Source: Syntrophorhabdaceae bacterium (lineage in GTDB: Bacteria; Desulfobacterota; Syntrophorhabdia; Syntrophorhabdales; Syntrophorhabdaceae). From it: 13,902 nt of DNA. The position numbers and the translations under genes were made by a program. Shown here in pieces: positions 1 to 5,553 of this stretch. The notes below the pieces were generated by a model, which saw only the letters and a list, made by a program, of their open reading frames with translations, was not told where the DNA came from and did not search any database. The stretch lies in contig JAOAHW010000182.1 in NCBI GenBank assembly GCA_026415015.1, positions 1-13,902 on the forward strand. The letters are read 5' to 3'. Position 1 is the stretch's first letter, and each line of letters starts with the position of its first letter.

Positions 1-2
1 CA

Positions 3-836
3 CAGATAATACACAGCCTATCACCTAAATCCAATGGACCATTTATAAAACTCAACTGCGGAGCCATTCCTGATACCCTTATAGATAGTGAACTCTTTGG
101 TCATGAAAAGGGTTCATTTACAGGCGCCATATCACAGAAGAAAGGCAGGTTTGAGATGGCCCATAATGGGACAATATTCCTTGATGAGATAAGCGAACTA
201 CCCCTTAATGCCCAGGTAAGGCTTCTCAGGGTTCTGCAGGAAAAAGAATTTGAAAGGGTAGGAGGGACTGTTTCTTTAAAGATCGATGTGAGGGTTATAT
301 CTGCCACAAACCGTAACCTTGAAGAACTTGTGAAAAAAGGGCTATTTAGGGAAGACCTTTTTTTCAGGCTTAACGTATTCCCAATCTACATACCACCTCT
401 TCGAGAGAGAAAAGGTGATATCCCTGCCCTTGTCCAGCATTTCATAATGAAGAAATTCAGGGAGATGGCCCTGCCTGAGATCCCTGTATTAGATAAGGGC
501 GCACTGGATACCCTAATGTCATATGATTGGCCTGGCAATGTCCGTGAATTAGAAAATGTTGTGGAGAGGGCAATAATACTCTTTAAAGGCAGACCCCTTA
601 ATTTCAAGGATATATTGCAGGGTGATTTTAAAAAAGATGGGTCTTATGACATGGATGTTAATAAATTCTCAACCCTTGAGGCAATGGAAAGGGAACATAT
701 ACAAAACGCACTGAAGATATCAAAAGGGAAGGTAGAGGGTAGAGATGGTGCAGCCAGGCTCCTTGGCATCAATCCTGGGACATTAAGACACAGGATGAGA
801 AAACTAAAAATACCTTTTGGTAGAAAGGCCACATAA
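3..836 (+). CDS. sigma-54-dependent transcriptional activator, C-terminal part (5' end outside window)
   Basis: AAA+ activator that drives open-complex formation by sigma-54 RNA polymerase. The frame is open to the left edge, so the N-terminal sensor domain and the Walker A loop are missing; 277 residues remain. Counting from the first full codon, the sigma-54 contact loop is GSFTGA at residues 37-42 (Ala of the usual GAFTGA replaced by Ser, a known variant). Walker B is GTIFLDEIS (56-64), followed by the arginine-finger region GLFREDLFFRLNVFPI and the sensor II motif WPGNVRELENVVERA. A Fis-type helix-turn-helix closes the protein (GAARLLGINPGTLRHRM). This C-terminus resembles FhlA/HyfR-type activators more than NtrC, but the signal sensed cannot be told without the N-terminus. 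The downstream gene has its own promoter-like sequence, so the two are probably separate units. I saw no sigma-54 promoter (GG-N10-GC type) in the window's intergenic regions. Confidence 0.95.
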   Translation, partial: QIIHSLSPKSNGPFIKLNCGAIPDTLIDSELFGHEKGSFTGAISQKKGRFEMAHNGTIFLDEISELPLNAQVRLLRVLQEKEFERVGGTVSLKIDVRVISATNRNLEELVKKGLFREDLFFRLNVFPIYIPPLRERKGDIPALVQHFIMKKFREMALPEIPVLDKGALDTLMSYDWPGNVRELENVVERAIILFKGRPLNFKDILQGDFKKDGSYDMDVNKFSTLEAMEREHIQNALKISKGKVEGRDGAARLLGINPGTLRHRMRKLKIPFGRKAT

Positions 837-865
837 AAACCTTACAAGAAGCGTATAGGTCTCTT

Positions 866-895
866 TTGACTTGTTCGTAATGAATATGATAATAT
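866..895 (+). promoter_or_regulatory. candidate sigma-70 promoter for the Tim44-like/Memo unit
   Basis: TTGACT (866-871) and TAATAT (890-895) are separated by 18 bp. Predicted transcription would start near 902, just before the GGGGG ribosome binding site at 913-917 that serves the ATG at 922. Called by eye from consensus only. Confidence 0.45.
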
Positions 896-921
896 TATAA
901 AAATTTATAAAAGGGGGTAGC

Positions 922-1902
922 ATGGATAGGAGATTAAAAAAGTATTTGAAGATAGGGGCATTTTTCATTACCATGTTTTTTCTATGCTACTGTGCCATGG
1001 ATAGTATTGCCTATGCCAGGGCAGGTGGCGGAAGGTCTTCAGGCAGTCGTGGTTTTAGTTCTGGCAGGAGTTATCAAAGGTCAACGCCATCACAACCTAC
1101 AAGACCATACCAGCAGCCAACACAGCCTGGTCAACCCATACCACAGGCCCAGCAATCATCACCCTCTTTTGGCAGGAGCCTCCTCTATGGTATAGGTGGT
1201 GGCCTTATTGGCGGGATGATAGGGAACATGCTTTTTGGCAGGACTGGCTATGCTGGCACAGGCTGGGGTGGTGGTTTTGGTTTTGGTGATATAATCATAC
1301 TCCTGATAATAGTAGGCATAATCTATTTTATAGTGAAAAGGATTAAGGCAAGAAGACAGATAGAGATGGCTGCCGCAGGACCTGGCTATGTAGGTTATTC
1401 GTATAATCAAGAACCTGCCTATGATATGCCATCCAGTCAGATTGATAATGTATCTTTAGGCCTACGCCATATAGCAGAGATGGACCCTTCTTTTGATGAG
1501 TCTAAATTCAAAGATACTGCACAGGACATATTCTTCAAAATACAGGGTGCATGGACAAGGAGAGACCTAAGCAGTGTAAGAGACCTCTTGACCCCTCAGA
1601 TGCTCAATATATTCCAGGATGAGATAAACAAACAGATTGCCAATAAGGAGATCAATCGCCTTGAGAATATAGCAATCCGCGGGGTGGAGATTGTAGATGC
1701 TGCCCAGGACCAGGGTGAGGAGTATATTACTGTTAAGATCTCTGCCAATCTCCTCGATTATACTGTAGATGAGAAAGATGGAAGGATTATCTCTGGGAGC
1801 GACCGTGACCCTGTTAAGTTCATTGAATACTGGACATTCTACAGAAAAACAGGCACAAGACAGTGGGTGCTTTCAGGGATAACACAGGAAAATGACTACT
1901 AA
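922..1902 (+). CDS. Tim44-like domain membrane protein
   Basis: 326 residues. The N-terminus has a signal peptide or anchor (basic MDRRLKKYLK, then a hydrophobic run to about residue 26). A Gly/Ser/Arg then Pro/Gln-rich low-complexity stretch follows (about 35-82). Next come a glycine-zipper-like segment (GIGGGLIGGMIGNMLFG, about 90-106) and a transmembrane helix (about 123-139) ending in a basic KRIKARR stop. The C-terminal 140 residues have the Tim44-like fold pattern: FDESKFKDTAQDIFFKIQGAW, then DLLTPQMLNIFQDEI, ending in a strand-rich half with EYWTFYRKTG. Bacterial Tim44-like proteins of this build are common in proteobacteria, but their role is not settled; the mitochondrial relative tethers Hsp70 to the import channel. 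The start is supported by AAGGGGGT a few bases upstream. It ends 33 bp before the Memo gene with no terminator between, so the two are probably cotranscribed. Confidence 0.85.
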   Translation: MDRRLKKYLKIGAFFITMFFLCYCAMDSIAYARAGGGRSSGSRGFSSGRSYQRSTPSQPTRPYQQPTQPGQPIPQAQQSSPSFGRSLLYGIGGGLIGGMIGNMLFGRTGYAGTGWGGGFGFGDIIILLIIVGIIYFIVKRIKARRQIEMAAAGPGYVGYSYNQEPAYDMPSSQIDNVSLGLRHIAEMDPSFDESKFKDTAQDIFFKIQGAWTRRDLSSVRDLLTPQMLNIFQDEINKQIANKEINRLENIAIRGVEIVDAAQDQGEEYITVKISANLLDYTVDEKDGRIISGSDRDPVKFIEYWTFYRKTGTRQWVLSGITQENDY

Positions 1903-1935
1903 TTAGGGGCATTTAAAAAGGTTTTTTTAAGGATT

Positions 1936-3135
1936 ATGGAGAACCCGCAGATAAGGTATATTGAGGCATTTCCAATCCAGCAAGATGGAGAAGAGTTTGT
2001 TCTTATCCAGGATTCTGAAGGGATAATGGAAAAACCACTTGTAATAACAAGAAATGCGGCTTTTCTTATCTCTTTAATGGATGGAAACCACTCATTGAGA
2101 GATATCCAGGCAGAATATATGAGGACATTCGGACAGCTCATATACATGGAGCATCTGGAGCAGTTTGTGGATACCTTAGATAAGAATCTCCTTTTATTTA
2201 ATGATAATTATAGGAATTTTGTGGACAGACTTAAAAAAGAATATGAGGCAGAAAAGACAAGGGAACCATTCCTTGCTGGCAGGAGCTATCCTGCCAACAG
2301 GATGGACCTTCTTGTATATCTAGATAGTGTCTTTAAAGAGGATGGTCAGCCACAGCAAAATCTAAACATAGAAATAACAGGCATCCTTGCCCCGCACATA
2401 GACTATAACAGGGGCATCGAGGTATATAGAGATGTCTACAGATATCTAAAGGGGGTTGAAAAACCACTGATTGTTATCCTTGGTGTCTCACACAGGCAAA
2501 CAGAAAAAATAATAAACATATCCCTTAAAGACTTTGCCACACCTATTGATACCTGTAAAAATTCAGAGATGCTGGCTACTATTATTAAAGAAGACCCAGT
2601 CCTTGCGAGCTATATAGATGAATGGCCACATAGAAGTGAGCATTCCATAGAACTACAACTGCCTTTACTCCAGTTTGTTATGGATTATGATTTCGAGATA
2701 CTCCCCATACTTACAGGGTCTATGCATGAATGCATCCAAGGTATAAAGCCATTTCCTGATAAGGAGATAGAAGACATTATAGTTAGGCTAAAAGATGCGA
2801 TAGAAAGATGTGGGAAACCCTGCATTGTTTTATCAGGGGTAGACCTTGCCCACATAGGAGAGCAATTTGGGGATAGATACCCCCTTGATAACCTGACACT
2901 GGCACAATCAAAGACAAAGGATGAAAGGCTGCTGGAAAGTATAAGGGATGTGGATGCAGAGAGGTTCTTTCAACTCGTAAAAGACGAAGGGGATAAAAGG
3001 CGTATCTGTGGGCTTACAGCCATATATCTCCAGCTTCTACTCTTAAAAGATAGCAGGTGCCACATAACAGGCTATAAACAGTGGTATGACGGCAAGTCAT
3101 CTGTAAGTTTTGCAGGGGCAGTGTTTTTTACATAA
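1936..3135 (+). CDS. amrB: AmmeMemoRadiSam system protein B (Memo family) with N-terminal extension
   Basis: 399 residues in two parts. Residues about 1-110 form a small helical/winged region (AAFLISLMDGNHSLRDIQAEYMRTFG) that looks like the PqqD-like or 'DGxxSL' modules seen in other bacterial Memo proteins. Residues about 112-399 are the Memo domain, related to class III extradiol dioxygenases. Expected metal-site residues are visible by motif: APHIDY (H154), GVSHR (H186), EHSIELQLP (H236), SGVDLAHIG (D303, H306) and RICGLTAIY (C358), matching the His/His/His/Cys positions of human MEMO1. Memo proteins have been linked to redox and iron or copper chemistry; the bacterial role with its radical-SAM and AMMECR1 partners is unresolved. 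Neither partner is in this window. AAGGA lies only 2 nt before the ATG, unusually close, so the exact start is less certain than the frame. Confidence 0.9.
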   Translation: MENPQIRYIEAFPIQQDGEEFVLIQDSEGIMEKPLVITRNAAFLISLMDGNHSLRDIQAEYMRTFGQLIYMEHLEQFVDTLDKNLLLFNDNYRNFVDRLKKEYEAEKTREPFLAGRSYPANRMDLLVYLDSVFKEDGQPQQNLNIEITGILAPHIDYNRGIEVYRDVYRYLKGVEKPLIVILGVSHRQTEKIINISLKDFATPIDTCKNSEMLATIIKEDPVLASYIDEWPHRSEHSIELQLPLLQFVMDYDFEILPILTGSMHECIQGIKPFPDKEIEDIIVRLKDAIERCGKPCIVLSGVDLAHIGEQFGDRYPLDNLTLAQSKTKDERLLESIRDVDAERFFQLVKDEGDKRRICGLTAIYLQLLLLKDSRCHITGYKQWYDGKSSVSFAGAVFFT

Positions 3136-3409
3136 ACAGCATAAGGCCAATGAAAAGTTTGATAGTTAAGGGAAATTTGTTTTTTTAGAGCTTTATTTTG
3201 GCAGTATTAAAATGCCATTTTACTGCATCTGATTTTTATTAAAACAAAAGTCTCCAAATGAATGATATAAAATACCTTCGTATTGAGGTAAGTCAGTCTC
3301 CTGTATTGCAAGAAAAAGATATGAATCTAAAGTTGAGGCAGCGTATCTCCTCTTATAGGGAAGAATAAGGTTTGATGAACCCATAGAATACAGAGATGTT
3401 CTATAAAAA
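3136..3409. other. intergenic region with possible decayed coding sequence
   Basis: 274 bp with no convincing intact gene. An open frame from ATG at 3258 to TAA at 3366 (36 codons) has no ribosome binding site and no recognised product. In another + frame, residues read protein-like across two stops (TGA 3284, TAG 3356): SVSCIARKRYESKVEAAYLL, stop, then GRIRFDEPIEYRDVL ending at a TAA just before the next gene. This could be the remnant of a gene, or chance. A hairpin at the left end is listed separately. Confidence 0.3.
3201..3226 (+). terminator. weak hairpin downstream of the Memo gene
   Basis: GCAGT (3201-3205) pairs with ACTGC (3222-3226). After a 3-nt bulge, AAAA pairs with TTTT around a TGCCA loop. 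A T-rich stretch (GATTTTTATT) begins a few bases downstream. It is a plausible but weak terminator, since the T tract is not directly against the stem. Confidence 0.3.
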
Positions 3410-3871
3410 ATGAGACTGACTATGCGACTGACCATCTTTATAATATTTTGTTTTATAATTATATGCGGTTGTAGCACAGGAAAGGTAGGGGAGAGGAACT
3501 GGAGGCTCTTTGACATGGATAATCTCAGGGACTATTATTTTGATGCAGATAACCTGGAAGAGATAACAAAAGGACTAGTGAGGGTAAAACTTGGCAGTGC
3601 AGTGAAGGGAAATGAGGCAAGAAACTGGGAGATAAGAGAGAGGCTAAAAAGAGGGCTATCAATAGAAGGTTATGAAAACTATGAATCCTCTCAGGATATC
3701 TACGAGATAAACTGTATAGAAAAGAAATTCAGGCTAATCTCAGGGGCAGATTATGATTCAGAAAACAAAATACTCTCATCTTATGAAAATCCCTCAATGG
3801 AGTGGCATGCAATACCTGAAAACTCTGCCATCATGTCTCTTATAAAACTCAAGTCTGTCTGTTCTTATTAG
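3410..3871 (+). CDS. small lipoprotein, surface-adhesin E-like
   Basis: 153 residues. A type II signal peptide is visible: a hydrophobic core IFIIFCFIIIC followed by the lipobox-like ICG/C with Cys21 as the predicted lipidated residue, so the mature protein should sit on a membrane facing the periplasm or exterior. The mature part has the pattern of the surface-adhesin protein E-like family common in Geobacter relatives: NWRLFDMDNLRDYYFDADNL, then VRVKLGSAV, YEINCIEKKFRLISGADYDSENK and EWHAIPENSA, with one more Cys pair (INC and SVC) that could form a disulfide. The family assignment rests on remembered pattern, so it is moderate. The start is ambiguous: the first 24 bases are an imperfect 12-bp tandem repeat encoding MRLT twice, so ATG at 3422 is equally possible. 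Neither has a good ribosome binding site. Confidence 0.65.
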   Translation: MRLTMRLTIFIIFCFIIICGCSTGKVGERNWRLFDMDNLRDYYFDADNLEEITKGLVRVKLGSAVKGNEARNWEIRERLKRGLSIEGYENYESSQDIYEINCIEKKFRLISGADYDSENKILSSYENPSMEWHAIPENSAIMSLIKLKSVCSY

Positions 3872-3959
3872 GTAATTGTTACCTGTTTCTGATAGGCTAT
3901 ATCCAAAAAAATCACCACATATTATTCTATACTCTTCTGAACACTATCATGTAAAAATC

Positions 3960-3996
3960 TTTGAATAGAGACCCTTCTCAAGAGTCCCTATTCAAA
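3960..3996 (-). terminator. inverted repeat, likely terminator for the selenoprotein gene
   Basis: TTTGAATAGAGAC (3960-3972) pairs with GTCCCTATTCAAA (3984-3996) over 13 positions with one mismatch, around an 11-nt loop. On the minus strand the stem is followed by GATTTTTAC, a short T tract, which suits termination of the leftward gene ending at 4040. The + strand side has A, not T, so it would be poor for the rightward gene. Confidence 0.5.
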
Positions 3997-4039
3997 AAGG
4001 TATTGCCTATGCTTTTTTTCAGATATGAGATTTAATCTT

Positions 4040-4351
4040 TTAACAGCTGCAGGAGCCGCAGCCTCCCTCTTTAGATAAAGCTGACTTGACAGTGAATCCG
4101 CCACCCATAGGCGACTGAAAGAAGTCAATCATGATTGGCTTTGCCTGGTCAAAAAGCTCTTTATTTATAAGGAACTTAACACCATTTTGATTAAAGACCT
4201 CATCATTTTCTCTTGGCTCATCCAGAGCCATACCCAATGAGGGCCCGGATCAGCCACCTTCCATCATCATGACTCTCACAGAGTGTGGGCCTTCCTTACC
4301 TTCAAGAAACTTTTTGATTACATCAGTAGCAATCTCTGAAACATTAAACAT
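4040..4351 (-). CDS. HesB/IscA-family selenoprotein (Sec at in-frame TGA)
   Basis: A-type iron-sulfur carrier family protein of 103 residues in which an in-frame TGA (4250-4252, codon 34) is read as selenocysteine. The frame begins at ATG 4349-4351 behind a perfect AGGAGGT (4355-4361), reads MFNVSEIATDVIKKF to SVRVMMMEGG, then TGA, then SGPSLGMALDEPRENDEVF, and ends in GGCGSCSC with TAA at 4040-4042. The family motif on both sides of the TGA is intact, and the TGA falls on the first of the three conserved metal-binding Cys (Cys35 of E. coli IscA); C98, C101 and C103 supply the C-terminal set. Sec-containing HesB-like proteins are a described prokaryotic selenoprotein family in Sec-decoding anaerobes; their exact job is not known. 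A SECIS-like hairpin lies just downstream of the TGA. Without Sec decoding, only a headless 65-residue piece from TTG 4237 would be called. A nonsense mutation is the alternative, judged unlikely. Confidence 0.9.
4198..4242 (-). promoter_or_regulatory. bacterial SECIS element candidate
   Basis: On the minus strand, 20 nt after the TGA, UGGCUC (plus coordinates 4225-4230) pairs perfectly with GAGCCA (4214-4219) around the 5-nt loop UGGAU. The loop has G at its second and third positions, as the SelB-binding apical loop of bacterial SECIS elements requires. A lower helix CCUCAU (4237-4242) with AUGAGG (4198-4203) closes an internal loop below it. The loop lies about 26 nt from the TGA, inside the spacing known to work in bacteria. 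Pairing was found by eye; no folding energy was calculated. Confidence 0.75.
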
Positions 4352-4354
4352 AAA

Positions 4355-4361
4355 ACCTCCT
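4355..4361 (-). promoter_or_regulatory. ribosome binding site that fixes the selenoprotein start
   Basis: AGGAGGT on the minus strand, 3 nt before the ATG at 4349-4351. It is one of the strongest SD sequences in the window and lies upstream of the in-frame TGA. It therefore argues that translation begins before the TGA and must read through it. No SD precedes the internal TTG at 4237. Confidence 0.85.
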
Positions 4362-4371
4362 CATCTTGTTT

Positions 4372-4404
4372 AAAAAATCAGCTTTTTAAAAAGCTTGATT
4401 TTTT
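4372..4404. promoter_or_regulatory. A/T-flanked palindrome in the divergent control region
   Basis: AAAAAATCA-GCTTTTT (4372-4387) is followed directly by AAAAAGC-T-TGATTTTTT (4388-4404), a 16-bp inverted repeat with a single bulged T and no spacer. It lies in the predicted leader of the selenoprotein mRNA, where a stem followed by a T tract resembles an attenuator-type terminator. It also contains the TTGATT -35 box proposed for the cytochrome gene, so it could equally be an operator. Confidence 0.55.
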
Positions 4405-4423
4405 CTCCATGCAAACATATTAT
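4395..4423 (+). promoter_or_regulatory. candidate promoter for the cytochrome gene
   Basis: TTGATT (4395-4400) and TATTAT (4418-4423) are separated by 17 bp. Predicted start is near 4430, giving a leader of about 54 nt. The -35 box lies inside the palindrome and the -10 box shares bases with the divergent selenoprotein promoter. Confidence 0.5.
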
Positions 4424-4447
4424 AAACTATTATAGTGTATGTGTCTA
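4419..4447 (-). promoter_or_regulatory. candidate promoter for the selenoprotein gene
   Basis: Minus-strand TAGACA (4442-4447) and TATAAT (4419-4424) are separated by 17 bp, close to the sigma-70 consensus. Transcription would begin near 4412, giving a leader of about 60 nt that includes the palindrome. The -10 box overlaps that of the opposing cytochrome promoter. Confidence 0.55.
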
Positions 4448-4483
4448 TTAAATAAGATAGAATAAACCATTATAGGGGGTACT

Positions 4484-4768
4484 ATGAAAACATTTTTGTC
4501 TTTAGGTCTTATTGCTATGTTTATCTTTCTTACCACAGGTATGGTTTATAGCTCAGATACTGAAAAAGTTGACAAGGCAAAGGAATTGTTCGAAAAGAAA
4601 TGCAGTGCCTGCCATGGATTTAAAAAAGCAACATCAGTTCAAAAGACCGCTGAAGAATGGGATGCTACAGTTCAACGTATGAAGGCAAAGAGAAATTCCA
4701 ATATAACAGATGAAGATGCAAAAATTATAACAGAGTATCTATCTCTAAATTACGGAAAGAAGAAATAA
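4484..4768 (+). CDS. small periplasmic c-type cytochrome
   Basis: 94 residues, single-heme. The N-terminus is a Sec signal peptide (MKTFLSLGLIAMFIFLTTG), probably cleaved around residue 23-24. The heme-binding motif is CSACH at 40-44, within the usual class I context (AKELFEKKCSACHGF). The later EEWDATVQRMKAK offers Met66 as the likely second axial ligand, and a C-terminal helix DEDAKIITEYLSLNY packs as in small cytochromes with EEW..TV.RM motifs. The job would be periplasmic electron transfer, partner unknown; no oxidase or reductase gene is nearby. AGGGGG a few bases before the ATG supports the start. It is divergent from the selenoprotein gene and shares its control region. Confidence 0.9.
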   Translation: MKTFLSLGLIAMFIFLTTGMVYSSDTEKVDKAKELFEKKCSACHGFKKATSVQKTAEEWDATVQRMKAKRNSNITDEDAKIITEYLSLNYGKKK

Positions 4769-4779
4769 AGATAGATAAA

Positions 4780-4817
4780 TTTGTGTAAATTTCAGGTTAA
4801 AATTTAATTTACACAAA
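4780..4817 (-). terminator. perfect 12-bp inverted repeat between convergent genes
   Basis: TTTGTGTAAATT (4780-4791) and AATTTACACAAA (4806-4817) are exact reverse complements around a 14-nt loop. They lie between the cytochrome (ends 4768) and the leftward protease gene (ends 4839). The minus-strand exit sequence TTTATCTATCTTTATTTC is T-rich, so it suits the protease gene best; it may act both ways. Confidence 0.55.
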
Positions 4818-4838
4818 CATTGAAAAATAATAAATTTG

Positions 4839-5462
4839 TTAAGGTATCAATAAAATTACTATCTTGAGTATTGCCCACCTGAATAAGGCAATAAGCGGGT
4901 CAAGGACACCGAGAAAAAGAAGTCCTATAATGATAAACATACCATATGGTTCAAGCCTCATAAGGGTATACTGAAACCTCCTCGATGCAAACCCCATAAG
5001 TATCTTAGAGCCATCAAGGGGTGGGATGGGGATGAGATTGAATGCAGCGAGCATGATGTTTATCCTCGCAACAATAGTCAGCATGGTTGATAGATGTCCA
5101 AAGGGTGAAGGGGCAAGGAGTCTTAAAAATAATAGAGAAAAAAAGGCAAGGATGATATTGGCAACTATCCCTGCAGAAGAGACAAAGATTAGGCCTTTAC
5201 GTTCATCTCTTAGATTATTGAAATTCACTGGAACAGGTTTTGCCCATCCAAATCCAAAGACAAAGAGCATTATTGTCCCTATGGGGTCGAGGTGTCTTAA
5301 GGGGTTTAGACTTAATCTGCCAAGCCATTTTGCAGTCGGATCCCCCATCTTGTAGGCTACCCACCCATGGGCAAGCTCATGGATTATTATGGAGTACAAA
5401 AGAGGTATAGCAACGAGAACAAAAGCAACAGGGTCTTTAAATAAGAGGTTTATTAGTCCCAT
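4839..5462 (-). CDS. site-2 protease family (M50) membrane metalloprotease
   Basis: 207 residues, almost all membrane. The zinc site is IIIHELAHGW (HELAH at residues 28-32) in the first long hydrophobic segment, with the third ligand in NLIPIPPLDGSKIL (Asp150), the hallmark NxxPxxxLDG of M50 proteases. The SLNPLRHLDPIGTIML stretch (51-66) and FGWAKPVPVNFNNLR (71-85) are typical of the compact bacterial family of about 200-220 residues that lacks PDZ or CBS domains. It would cleave substrates within the inner membrane; its substrate is unknown and no sigma/anti-sigma pair sits next to it. CAGGTG 5 nt before the ATG supports the start. A promoter-like pair lies upstream, divergent from the transpeptidase gene. 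Confidence 0.93.
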   Translation of the reverse strand: MGLINLLFKDPVAFVLVAIPLLYSIIIHELAHGWVAYKMGDPTAKWLGRLSLNPLRHLDPIGTIMLFVFGFGWAKPVPVNFNNLRDERKGLIFVSSAGIVANIILAFFSLLFLRLLAPSPFGHLSTMLTIVARINIMLAAFNLIPIPPLDGSKILMGFASRRFQYTLMRLEPYGMFIIIGLLFLGVLDPLIALFRWAILKIVILLIP

Positions 5463-5483
5463 TTGTTCACCTGCCTTTTAACT

Positions 5484-5512
5484 ATCATATACTACTAATA
5501 GATTTCAATCAA
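5484..5512 (-). promoter_or_regulatory. promoter candidate for the M50 protease gene
   Basis: Minus-strand TTGATT (5507-5512) and TATGAT (5484-5489) are separated by exactly 17 bp. Transcription would start near 5477, about 15 nt before the start codon and just upstream of the CAGGTG ribosome binding site. Confidence 0.55.
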
Positions 5513-5553
5513 AATACCATAAGTCTTTTTGTTTTGAAGACTGGTATCTAAAA

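Noticed and set aside
4040..4237. Stand-alone 65-residue ORF starting at TTG 4237
   Set aside because: It lacks a ribosome binding site and the first half of the IscA fold. The full frame with Sec at the TGA explains it better.
5026..5355. 109-codon open frame on the + strand inside the protease gene
   Set aside because: It is antisense to a clear M50 protease, with no ribosome binding site and no recognisable protein.
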